Positions 23,170 through 37,236 of a stretch of DNA of 64,000 nucleotides are shown piece by piece. The stretch covers positions 24,525,764 through 24,589,763 of the forward strand of contig NC_088306.1 of NCBI RefSeq assembly GCF_032854445.1, written 5' to 3'. This stretch comes from Liolophura sinensis. Lineage: Eukaryota > Mollusca > Polyplacophora > Chitonida > Chitonidae. The position numbers were made by a program, and so were the translations under genes. How positions within the stretch are numbered: position 1 is the first letter of the stretch; each line of letters starts with the position of its first letter. The notes beneath the pieces are model-generated. The model saw only the letters and a program-made list of their open reading frames with translations, made no database searches and was not told where the DNA came from.

Positions 23170-24770
23170 CTCTACGATATTACTTTTTCGTGATTACTCT
23201 TTGATTTTAGAACCCTGAAAGGTCGACTCTGTATATTCGCTTTGCATACCTATATGTTTGTATGTGATTACATATAATGCATTACTGCAGTATATATTAA
23301 ATTATTCAATGTGTGATCATAGGTACAGGAAAATCCCAGTACACTTGAGTTGTCCCAATCGTACGAAGTGAACGGATTAAAAACAATGTCATGGAAATAT
23401 AGTTATCGGACGTTCAACTTAAGTCCCTACGTTACAAGACAACACTGAAACTTGTAAGCGATAGTTTCTCAGGAAGAAAGCGGAAAGATGTAAATAAAAG
23501 ATTGTTTCCATTTATTTTTTTTTTTTCAAATAAATCCGACGTTCCAAGGGACACAACTCATTAGCGCTACCGTTTTATGTATAGCCTCCCTTGGATGAGG
23601 TTTGGCCGATGTGTTGAAGTACATCATACGATTAACTAAATTGCTCTTTGAATTGAAAGCCAAAGCGCGGTAAAACACACCGTTTTCTGTTGTAACGCTG
23701 CTCTATACTGTATACCATCCGGAATATGTCAACGCTTGTACGACACACAACGATTGCTTTTGCATAGTCTCCTATGCAAGAAAAATGTCATAAAATGTTA
23801 TATATAAATGTTAGACGGCTTCCACAAACATTCACCCACAACCACCACCCTTCATCCCCACTACGCCCCACCAAAGAAAAATGCATTTTGCGTATATACG
23901 GATTAAAAAAAATGCCGCCAGAATAACGGTACAGTTAATATTTCGATTTAATATTCCATTTATCAAAGTGTAGTTCTGTCCAATAAACCAAAAAAATTCT
24001 CGTTACAGTTGATGAACAGTTTACTTAGTAATGTGTAAGACATACCACGGTGTTGACAAGCCAGCTGTCCCCGGTCGTACATTTCAGGTTAGCCAGGTAT
24101 TTATACCTACACTTAGACTCTTCTTTTCAATATATATCCCAGACACCGACAGCTTCTAAGTGAGACAGGTGGTTGGTTTGCGCCAAGGGGGAAGAAAATA
24201 GATAAAAATTTCCGAACGAATTAAATAAATTATTCATGGAATTCAGAGTCCATTGAGTGATTGCCTGTCATATCTCCGATAAGCGTGCCATACTTTCTTT
24301 GCCCGAAAGGGTGAACTATTGCTTAAGAAAAAATGTCTAGAAATGCGTAGGTGTGCTGTGGAATGTAGACCTTAAGGCAACAGCCTGGATGTTCCGCAAC
24401 AAGCAAATATTGAAAATGTGAAATGTTGACAAAAAGATGAACGTTGGATATACACGCAATATTTGTTCTCAGAAAGATTCATAATTAATTGTGTCGACGC
24501 ACTGCGCCCATGTCGGCGTTCGAGTAAAAATCATGATATCGTCCTATGAAGGAAAGAGAAGAACAGCAAAGTGTAAAATGGTATTGGGTATGTGCAATAT
24601 ATAAAAAATAAACCTGCAATCAGTTTTGATTTCATTCATCTTTAAATAATCTTGTTCGGTTATGTATAATTGACAGAAACTTTTTTCAAAATCCACCGTT
24701 AAATATTGAAACCAAAGGACGAAATACTATATCGCACACCAAATATATTTTCTGGATTAGTGCAATTCAT
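23170..24770. other. Intergenic, no gene seen
   Basis: No supportable coding sequence or element terminus. Confidence 0.5.
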
Positions 24771-24842
24771 TTATTTATTTATTTATTTGATTTGTGTTTT
24801 ACGCCGTACTCCAGGATATTATACTTATACGACGGCTGCCAG
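24771..24842 (-). repeat. SINE family A, 3' end only
   Basis: Long (TTTA)n tail, then GATTTGTGTTTTACGCCGTA, ending near CGACGGCTGCCAG. Confidence 0.8.
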
Positions 24843-26814
24843 TAAAGCGCAAAGTGAGGAGAGAGGTGTTGGTCACTGAATAAAGTGCGCGACCCTTCAC
24901 AAATAGGACTTGGCATTTTTAGGATACCCCGTTCTGAGTGTTAGTATAGGCCATTATGACAATAGACAGTGGTGACAGCGTTGAAGACCACGCGTTGTAA
25001 AGTTCGTCAGTAACTTACACAAAGGCCTGTGCTGTAGCCAGTGTAAGTGAAAAATTTGGGGTATTAAGTTTAAGCAAAAACAAATCTAATGTTTTATTAC
25101 AAGCCCAAAGACCTTTTACTGCGTAACCCAAAGGAAGACAAGAAGTTCATTATTTTAAAACAAAGGCACATGCAGCACTTGCATGTAAACAACCAAAACA
25201 TATCATAACAGAATTTTTTCTTCATTTGTGACTAGCCCAGTTTACAAAAGGTTACGGCTGTGTTTCTCACTCGTTTAAGTATAAATAGCATTAAACGTTG
25301 ACTGAATTTAACTCCGGTACATGTGTATACAGGGTGTGGCTGTAGAGCGAGCTGGCTAAAACGTTTTTTTTTTTCCCACAAATTATTGGGATGTACAGTG
25401 TATATGTCTATGTGTTTCTCTAAACATTGAGCTACAGTGATTGGTAGGCAACTTAAGAAAATGAGGTTTATCTGAATGCAGCTTCTGTAGGAGTCTTCCC
25501 CCAGGTCGAAGCCCAGTAGAACCCTGATCTCGTGTAACACGGCGAATGGAAGGCTTAACTATACTCTGTTCAGCAGTCTCATTCCATCACCAGTCATCTC
25601 ATCTTGTGTGGACAAAAACAAACACGGGTTTGGCTTCTTATCGTATACAACAAAATTTGGTTAGGGTCTTCCTCCGTTTTTGCGAATATTTCTTCCTTGA
25701 GACGAAGGTCAGGTTTGTGGCTGGATGAAACCGGAGGAAAACCCCCTCCAGGCCACACATCTGATCACCCCCCCCTCCCCAACACCCGACGACAAAAGGC
25801 CACCACAGTTGGAGGTGGATTATACCACAGGGACCACACATATGAAACGTCGTAACACTTGTGTCAAAAATTTAAAGACAGCTACAATTAAAATATTTTG
25901 ATCCAGGAAGTTTTTGGCTACAGAAGAATGTACCAAGTACAATTTGTATTCTTTCCTGTTCTGAGTTTGGTTTTTTAACGCGTGCAATTTATCACTTAAT
26001 TGTGAATACGCTTGTAGAACTTACAGAGTTAAGATGCAGCGATCTGCGTTTAAGTTTTGGCATGAGGTAATTTTGAAGACGCAGAAATATTGTCCTCACA
26101 GAAAAATAAGGCATAAACATTCACAGCTGTTGGATATTATGTGGTATACTGTTAGTTAAATATGTTTTTAATTTTTTGCTCTGTATATCTAAGTAGAATT
26201 TATGAAGCTCATTAAATAAAGGAATTTGAAAATATGTGAATCTGAGACACTTCTATAAAATAAATACGACTTAGGTTTTTTTTTCAGATCTTAAATTTAG
26301 CATTGTGCGGCAAGCAATATTTTAATACTGACATTTCTTATTTATGTGCAGGTCCAATGAATAAAAATAAAGCCTATCCAGATTTCAAGCTACCATTTCA
26401 TCTTATATGGGTCTTCGTTGGATTTACTTGAATATTTTTCGGTGAAAGCGGGACGAATTTGTTCGTCGGTGCTCTATTTCTGGTCTGTAAACATTCTAAC
26501 TTAATTAAGGGCCTCTCAAATCCTAGTGTTCACCTCCGAAATGACAGCTTTTCTTTAGAAAGAAACATGTTCTCCAACTCGTCGGCTGACGCCAAAACGA
26601 GCGGCCGTCCTTTAATTCGGTAAAGCCGGGATGGTCGATAATTTGGTTATCAGAGAGTTTTTCTTTGTATGTTTCGTTATCCAGACGATTAAATGCTTTT
26701 TTACACACATTGGTCTATTTTTAGCTTATCTTCAAAGAAAGTTATTAGGACTTTCAACAGGACTAGGGTGTAATTTTTTCATTCAAAAGAACATTACTAG
26801 GCATGATTTACCAG
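24843..26814. other. Intergenic, no gene recognised
   Basis: Short frames at 25232-25855 show no family features. CAGGGTGTGGC near 25330 resembles a transposon end, but no partner was found. Confidence 0.45.
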
Positions 26815-27666
26815 GTTTGTGGGCGGAGGAAACAGCACAGAGTGTAGAGATGAGAGTAGGCTTGTGAGTGGAGGAAACAGCCCTGAGTGTAGAGATGAGA
26901 GTAGGTTTGTGAGTGGAGGAAACAGGACAGAGTGTAAAGAGATGAGAGTAGATTTGTGAGTGGAGGAAACAGGACAGAGTGCAGAGAGATAACAGCAGGT
27001 TTGTGGGCAGAGGAAACAATACAGAGTGTAGAGACATTAGAGTGGGCTTGTGGGTGGAGGAAAGAGAATGTAGAGAGATGAGAGTAGGTTTGTGAATGGA
27101 GGAAACAGGACAGAGTGTAGAGATGAGAGTAGGTTTGTGAATGGAGGAAACAGCACAGAGTGTAGAGATGAGAGTAGGTTTGTGAATGGAGGAAACAGGA
27201 CAGAGTGTAGAGATGAGAGTAGGTTTGTGAGTGGAGGAAACAGGACAGAGTGTAGAGAGATGAGAGTAGGTTTGTGAATGGAGGAAACAGGACAGAGTGT
27301 AGAGAGATGAGAGTAGGTTTGTGGGTGGAAAAAACTGTATAGAGGGTAGAGAGATGAGAGTAGGTTTGTGGGCAGGGGAAACAGTACAGAGTGTAGAGAG
27401 ATTAGAGCAGGTTTGTGGGTGGAGGAAACAGGACAGTGTTTAGAGAGATGAGAGCAGGTTTGTGAGTGTAGAAGACATGACAGAGTGTAGGGAGATGAGA
27501 GCAGCTTTGTGGGTGGAGAAAACTGAATAGAGTGTAGAGAGATAACAGGAGGTTTGTGGGTGGAAAAATCAGAACAGAGTGTAGAGAGATGAGAGTAAAT
27601 TTAAGGGCAGAGGAAACAGGACAGAGTGCAGAGCAATAAGTGCAAGTTTACGGCAGAGGAAACGGA
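26815..27666. repeat. 45-47 bp minisatellite, about 18 copies
   Basis: Unit GTTTGTGAGTGGAGGAAACA followed by GGACAGAGTGTAGAGA(GA)TGAGAGTAG, alternating between 45 and 47 bp by loss of a GA. Copies between 27092 and 27277 are 45 bp and read as a 15-residue peptide repeat; the others break frame, so this is not a protein gene. Copies become more divergent after 27330. Confidence 0.9.
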
Positions 27667-30600
27667 ATGTCCATATTTGTTGATGAATAATATACGCATG
27701 TCTGTTTAACTACTATATTTTGATGGAGAACATAGATACTCCAAGCGAATATCGACTGTAGGAGTTCGCAGCAGCAACCAGGTTATAAACTGTTACACAA
27801 GATGACAAGGGCACATTTTGTTCAAAATAGTTCCAAGAAAACTTATGCCTACAAAACGAAAAGTGACCTGAGGATTCTGTGGATTCACGTACTCGACGTG
27901 GCTGTCTAATAGTTTTGTGTTTTTTTGCTACTAACTTGAGTATAAGGCTCTAACAAGGATCATGAATTATTAAACTGCGTCTGGACACACTGAATATAAT
28001 TAAAGACGACATTGTAAACGCTGTGACAAATGGTCACACGAAACCGATGAAATACGGCCTCTTTTCTGTTTACGGCTTTCAAGGTTTTATTCTAGCTGTT
28101 CATTTAAATGCATAAATAATAGCAATTTATACGCCTCCTAGCAAATTGGCTTAAACAGAATTAGGTAAAAAAAAAGATTGCCTTGATGTTATCTGCAAGT
28201 TATTAGACGTTACAGGTCTAGAATTACTTAAAATGCTGTGTTGTCATCACATTTAACATACAATCACATTGAAACAATGCAAAAGGATATTGACAAACTT
28301 TTTGACAGTAACTAGGAGAAATATGCTTCAAAGTAAATCCCACTGGCATCATGGTCTTTGAAGCTATCGGAATATACGTCTACAGCACGGCATAGCGTCG
28401 GACAACTCACGGACAACTCGTGTGTTATTCATTTAAAATTGACTGTAATGGAGCTTAGAGAGATTGCTTGGCCAGAAATTCAGACATCTGGTTAGAAGCC
28501 AACCAGAAACAACCAATTTTATTCCTCTCTTTCAAGCGGTATCCATGTCAATCCAACTCTGTTTTGTCTGACAAAAACATGGCTCTCGGTTAAAAACCTT
28601 AGAAATTTTGGAGAACAAGAACTTGTGATGATCAACATCCGTGTTTTGAATTTCGTTTCATCCACTTTTCTCTTGCCCATAATAAATGACTGACAGCACA
28701 GAGAGTAAAACCATAATAGTAAGAATAGTGTGATAATCGGCAAAAGTTAACATGTATTTCTGGTGATATTCGGCCACTTAATTGTAAATTTACTTCTTTT
28801 AGGGTTGTATTTCACTAGTATTATGGCACAAACAGAATTAGTTAACAAAACTCGCAGTGATGATAGTTACACAAAATAGACGTCAATAGTCGGGCAATAA
28901 TAAATTCTAATGCTGCTTCGTCATCACATATAGAGGACACACACGAAGGAATAACTGATAGTAAATTAGCTCTTTTCTTTTTGTATGGTGGACCGAGAGC
29001 AAATACCAGCAAACAGACTCAGAGAAATATCAATCTGTTAACATGTAATAATCACTTTTTATTTCACGTTAATTACATTGCCCTTACTTAGAGCCTATAA
29101 TTGCATACACTGTCTGCTGTCGGTAACGTGTCGTTACAGTTTGTATACTTCATACTTCATGCTGTCTTTTTGTTTTTGCTGCCACTAACAGCTCTATATA
29201 TGGAAGTAACGGGTTGTTGGGTTTTTTTCTTGATATTTGAGATGCTGTTTTTCTAGTTTCTGCTCGTGGAGTGTATTTTTTAATGTGCATGTGCACAAGC
29301 TTGCGGATTGTTATTTTTCTTGTTCCATTTATTTGTATGGAAATTTGTGAAGAGCAACGCAAAACTTGGTAAGACACAGATCACGGATGTCAAGGCTGAC
29401 ATCAAGGCTTTTGCATAGATTTTGTTTTACACTCTTCTGAAAAATTACTCCACTGGGAAAAAAAGGCACGTACATGTACGCCCAGGCCCCTAAAGGAAAC
29501 GTATGGATCACTCTAAAACTGCATGTTATCAGCATGAGAAGAAAGCATAAACCAGTACAAAAACTCAAGGTGAAAAGATGTTTTAAAACAGCTTCATATA
29601 ACGAAGATGAACATGAATTCTTAACTGTTTTGACTGGAGGCAACGACGCAGTTTCTTCAAAAGCATGTGAAAAAGTGGATCTGAAGGCTTTACGGTTAAT
29701 ATGTGCGTTATATATAAATACACGGCTGTAGACCATAGACTTTTTTCGCGTTAAGTACCCTCAGGTTATACGAATTCGAGGAAAAATTGAAACAAACAAC
29801 AAAGAACCGCTTGACAATAATCCTGAAAGCAAAATAAAGCACTTTTTTCGAAACCTAAAATTGATCCCGATCCGCTTTTACAAAAATTCGTAAATTTCAA
29901 CTTTTACCTTATCAGGAGATGACATCGTCTAGGCTTTACTGCCATGTATGACGAGATAACAGCTAGTGTGAGAAGATGGAGTCAAAGACGTGAATCTATG
30001 CATGAAAACAGACATTCGTATACCAGCCGCCAACCATTAAGGACGTTACGGGTCAATGATGGCAAGTACGATTATGTCGAATGACATAAGCTGTGAGGTA
30101 GTTGTATTTTGCCCCTTTTTCAAGTATCAAATTACCCACTATTTACATTTTCGGAATCCCTAGTGACATAAGTTAAAATAATAGAGACACTGATATGTAA
30201 GTGACCAGATTGTTTCTATCTTTTCCTTATTGTCTGTATTGTCAACATGACAATTTTTTTATCACAAATATAGTTCTCTTTTGATCATTAAACTATGAAA
30301 ATAATACAGTACTAATTTTCAATCACATCTTTGTTATATTAGAATATATATCAAGAATTTATTTGCTCTCTTGATTGTGTCTGAAAGGTGTTTTATGTTG
30401 TACCACAAGGCCATTTCACCTAGGTTGAGGTAATTGGGCAGAGGCCAGAAGAAACAAGCTCTCCAAGAAGCGTGCACATTTCCAGCCTCTTGACACAGAC
30501 AAATCTGTTGAAACCCAGCTGATACCGTTTTAACATGAAAAAGTGTTATTAGACGTAAGCTGGATTTGAACCTCCACTTTGTTTATTTAATTATCTAACT

Positions 30601-32874
30601 ATTTCCTTATTTATACATGTATATTTACATTCATGACCGGAATTGAACCCCCACCTTGTGTGGCGATTAAAGGCAGAAGTCTTGATAACTATATAGGCCA
30701 TAACCCGCTCTCTTCCAATGCATTCAACACAAAAAAACGAAATACAACCATTACTTTTATATGTAAGAATGGCAGTAATTTCGTTGAAGCCATTTGATGG
30801 TTTTATTACTCTAACAGTTTAAACACAGAGCACCTTCGATGAACAATACAAATGGTGGGGTGAATGTTTCTATTATTGTTACAAGATTGCGCGTGATTAC
30901 AGTTGATGATCTTTCATGATAACAGCAATACACACAAAATCATTTCCATGATAATAATAATGACAATAATAATCAACAATGTAGGCCTCTTGTTTTGTGA
31001 CACCATCGCCACGTTAGCAGTCAATCAAACGCATTCTATCACCCAGTCACTCTGAAGGAAGTTCAGTATTACAATGGTGTCTTGTTAAACGCTTTGACGA
31101 GAAAGTAGACCTTGTAGCCCGCCGAAACTGGCATTTCCGTTTCAAGGAACATTTTGTCAGTCAACTGAAACTGCCAAGCCTATGCAAGAAAGTTGTTTAG
31201 TGTACATGACTTTTATGCATTTGATTTACGGAAGACTCACAACTGCAGAAATGCAAGGAAGCATACGTAATAACATATAATAACACGTTATCCATGTGCA
31301 ATGATCACAGTGAATAGACATTCGTTTGGTGTTTAGATAATAATAACCGTAATGTCTATCTCCCAGATATAACAGGGAATATTGAGCCGGCATTAACAAT
31401 ACATTAACACCAATCCGTTCAAGCAATATTTGAATGGGAAAATGCACCCACCCCCCGCCCTTTATCAGCTCAAAAGGGTCCCATTTTTTGAAGCCCAAGG
31501 CTCAACATTTTCAACCGTGTTTTTTTATACCTTTTTCAGGAAATGTATTGTGAATTCTACGGACATTGTTGCGACAGGCTAGGAATATATATAAAACAGC
31601 TCTGCAATGAGAAAGAACCTGTTTGACCGTGATAAAATCTGACAGATGTTTGAATATCGTACTTTTGAAAGGTGAATATTGCCATTTATTTTCTCTTTTA
31701 CTCGTTTTTCCCAAATCTGTGGAAAACCGAAGACGTGGTATTGCATGGTAGTTTCGTGGTAGTTTCAAAAACACTGCATCCATTTCATAAGAAATGCCAT
31801 CAACAATCAGTCAGGCAGGCGATTCGCCTCAGTAAAGCTCACACCTTAAAAAAAGAAATGCTAAACCCAATAACAGCAAAATACAACTGATATCTCATTT
31901 GGAATGATATTACTATCATTACTGTAATAATACTGTACAAGATATGGTAAAAATTAAGGATTGATCAAGGAAAGCAACTCCATCTGTGGGGAGTAAGCTT
32001 CATCAAAATGTATGTTAAAGCCTGCATGAACAAATCAAACGTGTTATTATCCGAGCTTGATTATATATTGTATGTTTGTCAATATTGTCGCCTCTCCGGT
32101 AGTCTTGACATCATGCATGAAGAAAACTTCATGAAGATTCTTTTGGCTAAACGTGAACAAGGAAGCCTAGCGGTACACAAAGTAGATGAAACAAATGTGA
32201 GATATTAGGGAGAGTCTTAGGATTCGTTAGAGTCAATATTTTTGATTTTTGCATATGTGTTCGGAGAATAAAAGAAATGCCTAAAGTTCTGTTCCAATGA
32301 ACTCTTGTGAAAGTCTTAACATTGACGATCTTTGGTGACGAAGGGCTATATGTTTTTTGCAGAGTACACAGAAGAAACCTCATCTGAGTTTCTCTTTATG
32401 CAGTTAGGTAAAGTCATCCGTTGTTTCAGTTCATCAATGGGATTAATAGTATACCCGTAACGCGTTAGACACTTGAGCTACCAAAGATACGGTTCATTCC
32501 ACACAGCTACTGCGGAGAGACTTAAGAAAACATACACCAAAAATCAAACACAACAACTAACGATCACAGCAACTCTTGCATTCCACCAGACAGGCCTATA
32601 CAATTAGTGAATGCCTCAACACACAACGAATATGAATATGCTCCATTCGTCAGTGCACGAAAGTTGACTCCATTTGCCCATGCTTTCACTGAGGAAGACG
32701 CCCACTTGTGCATGTGCGCGTATCAATTATGCTGCTTGTAAACCATGAGAATATGTATTTTTTTCGGATGCATATATTGGCGATGTGTACAGGCATTGCT
32801 TCTCAAAGCCCGCGGCTACTATGCTGTCAAGGTGTGAGTCAACGATACAATAATTTAAATCGGAAGCGCGTATA
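27667..32874. other. 3' flank of the neuroligin gene, no gene recognised
   Basis: Five kilobases without a recognisable gene. On the minus strand an AATAAA at 31685-31690, about 1.2 kb past the neuroligin stop codon, is a possible polyadenylation signal. Overlapping frames at 29329-29736 on both strands have no family features. Tissue of tRNA-like words near 30545-30710 (GGAATTGAACCCCC) may be an old SINE. Confidence 0.4.
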
Positions 32875-33743
32875 TTATACAATAGTGACAGCACTATTAC
32901 TGTCCATATGGTCTATAGGTTTAGTATGTACACTGACTTGCGTTCCAAGTCTGTGATTTGACTGGGGCCGTGAGGGAGGGGGGCCCCTCGAATTTGGTCC
33001 TATCGTCACTGAAGGTTTAGGCTGACTTGTTGAGAAAGAAGGCAGTTTATGCATAGGCACATATGTGGACGTAGATTTTAAAGTGGGCGGCGGGCAGCCG
33101 CAGTCTGGGTCCCCCTTAAGATGAGGGACCTGTGTGGAACCGGGAACAGGCGTTGACAAAAGGCTAATTGTTTCCGGTCCGTTGCCACGCCCGTTCTCCT
33201 CTTCCGGTTTACGGTTCAACCGTAGCCCTTCCGGTTCCGCTGTTGACTTTTTCAATTTTTTAATCCTTTCTCTTTGGTAATATATTCCCGCGAATATCAG
33301 AATGTTTAAGAAGAGCAAAGAACATCCCACAGCTATAGTAATGCTGACTTGGACGGAGTGGTCTCCCATGATAAAGCCACCTGCTGAGCTCGAGTTTCCG
33401 CCATCTATTGATTGGTGCGTTGGAGAAGACAACGTCACTTCCTGTTTGGAATTTTCCCGCGTGACACCGGAGAGTGCACCGGTATCCAGACTATCCGTCG
33501 TGCCTTCAGTATCACCCATTATGGCTGTTTGCACAGATCTGTCTGGCGTTGTTGTCGGAGGTGGAAAAAAATTGTCGACATGAAGCAGTTTATCGGGACT
33601 GTCGAAGGTGGTCATATTATGGTAATCCTTCAGCAGGTGTTGCTTGGGGTCAGCGCCGTCTGGTTTGTGAAGCTTCGGTATGAGGTCCAGCCACAGAGCC
33701 AGCTGTCTTCCGCGATAATGCGTTCCCAGCTTCGGTCTCATAG
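32875..33743 (-). CDS. nlgn: Neuroligin, last coding exon (stalk, membrane helix, tail)
   Basis: Carries the C-terminal 288 residues of a neuroligin, a postsynaptic adhesion protein that binds neurexins. The exon follows a TTCTGTTTCAG acceptor in phase 1. It opens MRPKLGTHYRGRQLALWLDL, the conserved end of the esterase-like domain (the family's R-x-x-Y-R...FWLELVP region). A Ser/Thr/Pro-rich stalk of about 100 residues follows, then one membrane helix (ITIAVGCSLLFLNILIFAGI, exon residues about 130-154) and a basic stop-transfer (RERIKKLKK). The cytoplasmic tail of about 130 residues is rich in Pro, Ser and Thr and ends TIV-COOH, matching the class I PDZ ligand S/T-x-V. Identity is firm; which paralogue is unclear. 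Confidence 0.92.
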
Positions 33744-33810
33744 CTGAAACAGAAGACAACATATCATTAGATCATGCATAAAGATAAATTGTTGCGTATT
33801 AAATGTAAAA

Positions 33811-34080
33811 ACAACACAGAATTTTGAGTAATTCTAGACCAGTGGTATCTAATAAAAATAAATATCACTACATTCCCGACCCACTAATTCTGCTTAGGCC
33901 AGGGTGATAAGGAGCCTGTACGTTGTCCGTTTTTAGGCATATACATGTACATGAACAGTTGTAATAAAACCCGGACTAAAATAAACTGGAAAGAGACCGC
34001 ATTGCCAACTGCAGCTCTCGTCTCTGCTCTACTTTTTCTTTCTGTGGTGTAGTCTTTTATATTACATAAATCTGACCACC
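33811..34080. repeat. Dispersed repeat family C, copy 1
   Basis: Shares TTTTGAGTAATTCTAGACCA, CTAATTCTGCTTA, ACATGAACAGTT and downstream GTCTCTGCTCTACTTTTTC with 44405-44695. It lies in the last neuroligin intron, immediately beyond the acceptor region. No coding capacity or recognised ends. Confidence 0.6.
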
Positions 34081-37070
34081 GTCATGTCGGTCCATTCCTG
34101 AGCACCAGTGAAATAAATACATTAAAGTGAACATGAAGTCAACCATTAAATCTGAATTCATTAATAAGCTAGTATTTCATTCGTTTTCATAAAGTAATAC
34201 GCACTCCACTAAAGCGTTACTCTCAACAAAGTCAATCATGATCGAATGCAGCTCTGGCTTGTCTGGCTATTGATTTAAACGGGGAATATTGCCACGTACC
34301 CGACGAGTGCAGGAGGTATACCGTGACCACTCCGGTTTTTCTCACCTATAATTTAATTTTAATTCTTTATTTCTTTATGCAGGATTCCCCAAAGCCAGGG
34401 AAACATGGGAGGTCTCATAATATATATATATATTATAATGGTGGAGGTTTAGGTCATGTGACTCAAAATGACTGACTGTGACAGAAATTCCAATTTTCCA
34501 AAATATGACGACATTAAAAAAGACAGGTTTAAGTCTGTGTCTAATGGCAGTAGAAAGTCATTGTGCTCCCACGAGCTGTCGTCGTCCATGACTCAAATTC
34601 CAGCCGTCAAAAACAACAATCGACCAACCGACTGATCCGAGAAGTTTGAAGGCTATAACGTTGCTACTGTATTCCTAGTAATCAGCTTTTTCAAAATACA
34701 AGAACATAAACTTACTGTCACCTAGTTTTCAGTCGTAAGGGTGACGGAGAATTTACTCCGGGATGTCATTACTACTGTCAACCTAAACATTTTTGGTACA
34801 ACAGCATAGGTGAGTGTAACCGCTTTTCATTGGTGGAAGCAGCTCGTAAATTTCACGTCGAGAATTACTTAGTTACCTAACACTCCAATAAGGGAGTATC
34901 AGCGGCTATAACAAACGATATTACGAAGGAATAAACTTGAACACCATGGCATAAGTGAAACTTTCCTAAGCAAATCAGTTATTCGCATATCCCGTCAGAA
35001 ATATTCGCCTGACACTGCATGTCATTGTCATACCATGCTGTCAACATTGATGGTACAGTAATGCCTGATTATCCACAAATCCTAGGCGAATCTTGATCGG
35101 GTGTGGGGCGGATCCTACACGGATCATACAGCCATGGTGGGCGGCCCATGCGCGAATGTTGGCCCAGACCTGATAGCATCTATGTGAATCTTGACCGGCC
35201 AGTACATGTAGTCTCGTTTAGATCGCACTTAATACTTTGCATACACGTTGGCTGTAAACATGACACGATGTATGTTCGGTTTGCTTACCTGGTAAGGCAT
35301 GCTTGGTGAAAAGAAAAGCCTAACTCTCATTCATTCAAGCCAGTAAAAAAGTGAGCTAGCCCATTGCTTGACTTCCGAGTTTTACTTTCCCGTTCTCGAT
35401 GAAGTTTATTTGGAAATGTAAAATCGTTTCCGCATTCCCGGGCAACCGGAGATGATGTAAGTTCCCGCCAAAAGCTGTACTAATATTATAAATTAACGAG
35501 TCGTGTGGCCTAAATTATTATGTACTGTATTGTACATGTAGGTTTTGTTTTTGCCTTTACCGAATAATTGCGGAAATGGTCAAACCTCGTATTAACCTCG
35601 TATTATCATCATTATGTGCGAATTAGTGACCACACAGGGAACTAATTTAGTTGAGTTTATGTGTGAATGTTAGCCTATGTGATAAAGCCCTACGCGAATG
35701 ATGGTCGGATCCTACGCACACCCTACGCCCATCCTGCGCTGATGGTACATCCATCTTGGCTGTATGATCGGTGTATGATGAGAACATCTTGCTGTGATAT
35801 TGCACCCTTCCATCGCAGATGTTCCGACCCATATCCGTGGCAGATGTATTGTTAGGATCGAGCAGTATTGTATAGTCATTTGCGAAAAAATAATAAAGAA
35901 CTGTAAAGGACAGCTGCAACCAAAAGAAAGAAAATGACATGACGTTGTATTTAACACTGTGTAAGACAAACTGTAGAAATACATGTACTTTCAACTTTTT
36001 TCCCCTATTATTTGTTGCTATCATAAGCCAAAGTCATTAAACACTGCCGTATTCATCATACAAAGGAGGATAGGTCTCACGATCCTTACAGTATATCATC
36101 TTAGATTGGATTGGTATTCATGGTCTATATACAGTAAATCACTGTACATTTGGTCGGCAATCCAGAAATCTAATCATCTTTGTAGAGTAAATCATTTTAG
36201 ATTTGACTAATATTTATAGTCTACAAACAGCGATCAATCAATGCGTCGGACTCAATAGCAATCAGCGGTCTTGCCCAATCGGGTGCAGCAAGAGTAATTC
36301 TAGTTGGAGATATGGCAATATATTTTTTATTGTATTAGCTCCATAAAAGTGCTGATACAATGTCAGGCTATCCGTAGTATACGATAAAGTGCAATGGGGT
36401 TTACTTGACTTGGCCGCCTGGATGTGCAATGTAAAAAAAAATAGATGGGAGTTTAAACTATAGGTATTATATAAAAAAAACAATAATCGCCGAACCACAA
36501 AACAGAAAATGTGGTTTCCCTGCATCGCGTTAGCAATTCATTTTTTGCCTGATTGGATTCAATTGTTGTTAGTCTGTCAGCCACATATCGCGTGTCGCTT
36601 TATGTCGGGTTACAGTAGCTCAGGGATAACTCCCGCTTCATCCTGCCAGACGATCTATCCAGGCGAGCCATCCGTTTGACGTGGGCGCGTCGTCAAGACG
36701 CCATCGCGGCGATTGCGACTGTGTCCTAAACGCTGAATTACAAAAGTCAAAGGATGAACCTGCTTATTCGGTAAGACCATGACTTTATATAATCTTATTT
36801 ATAACCATCCAAACACCCAAAACACGATTCCATTCAAACAACGAAAATAAATTAGTTTGTTGATTATTTAAGTCTGTCTCACACGGAATAAAATGCAGTT
36901 GGACTATATGGGTAGTTGTTTGTCTATACATGTAGAGACAGCTGTTTTAAGTAATAAATAAATAAACAAAGAAATAAAGAAATTTCCGAAACAATCATTT
37001 TTGGTGTTATTAAGATGGCTAAAACTCAGTAATACACTCGGTCTCATTACAAAACTGTATTCAGTATTAA
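34081..37070. other. Neuroligin intron, no exon seen
   Basis: Part of the intron 33744-37817. Two stretches near 35090-35200 and 35690-35860 share words such as GCGAAT, CGGATCCTAC and GGCTGTATGATCGG-like sequence; the similarity is weak. Confidence 0.5.
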
Positions 37071-37236
37071 TATTTATTTATGTATTTATTTATGTATTTA
37101 TTTATTTATTTGATTTAAGCCATACTCAAGAATATTTTACTTATACGACGGTGGCCAGCAACATGGTGGGAAGAAACCTGACAGGGCCCGGGCGAAACCC
37201 ACGACCAGGTTGCCGACAGACGTTTCCGCGCACGTA
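37071..37236 (-). repeat. SINE family A, 5'-truncated
   Basis: Long (TATTTATT)n tail, then GCCATACTCAAGAATATTTT, CGACGGTGGCCAGCAACATG and CCCGGGCGAAACCCACGACC. Confidence 0.8.

Noticed and set aside
25320-25400. CAGGGTGTGGC resembling a mariner terminus
   Set aside because: No inverted partner or TA-flanked opposite end found nearby.
27092-27277. 61-codon frame with NGGNRTECRDESRFV repeats
   Set aside because: Translation of the 45 bp units; neighbouring 47 bp units break the frame.
33302-33747. Plus-strand frames of 93 and 111 codons
   Set aside because: Shadows of the neuroligin last exon on the minus strand.
35090-35860. Two stretches sharing GCGAAT and CGGATCCTAC words
   Set aside because: Order and spacing are not consistent enough to call a repeat by eye.
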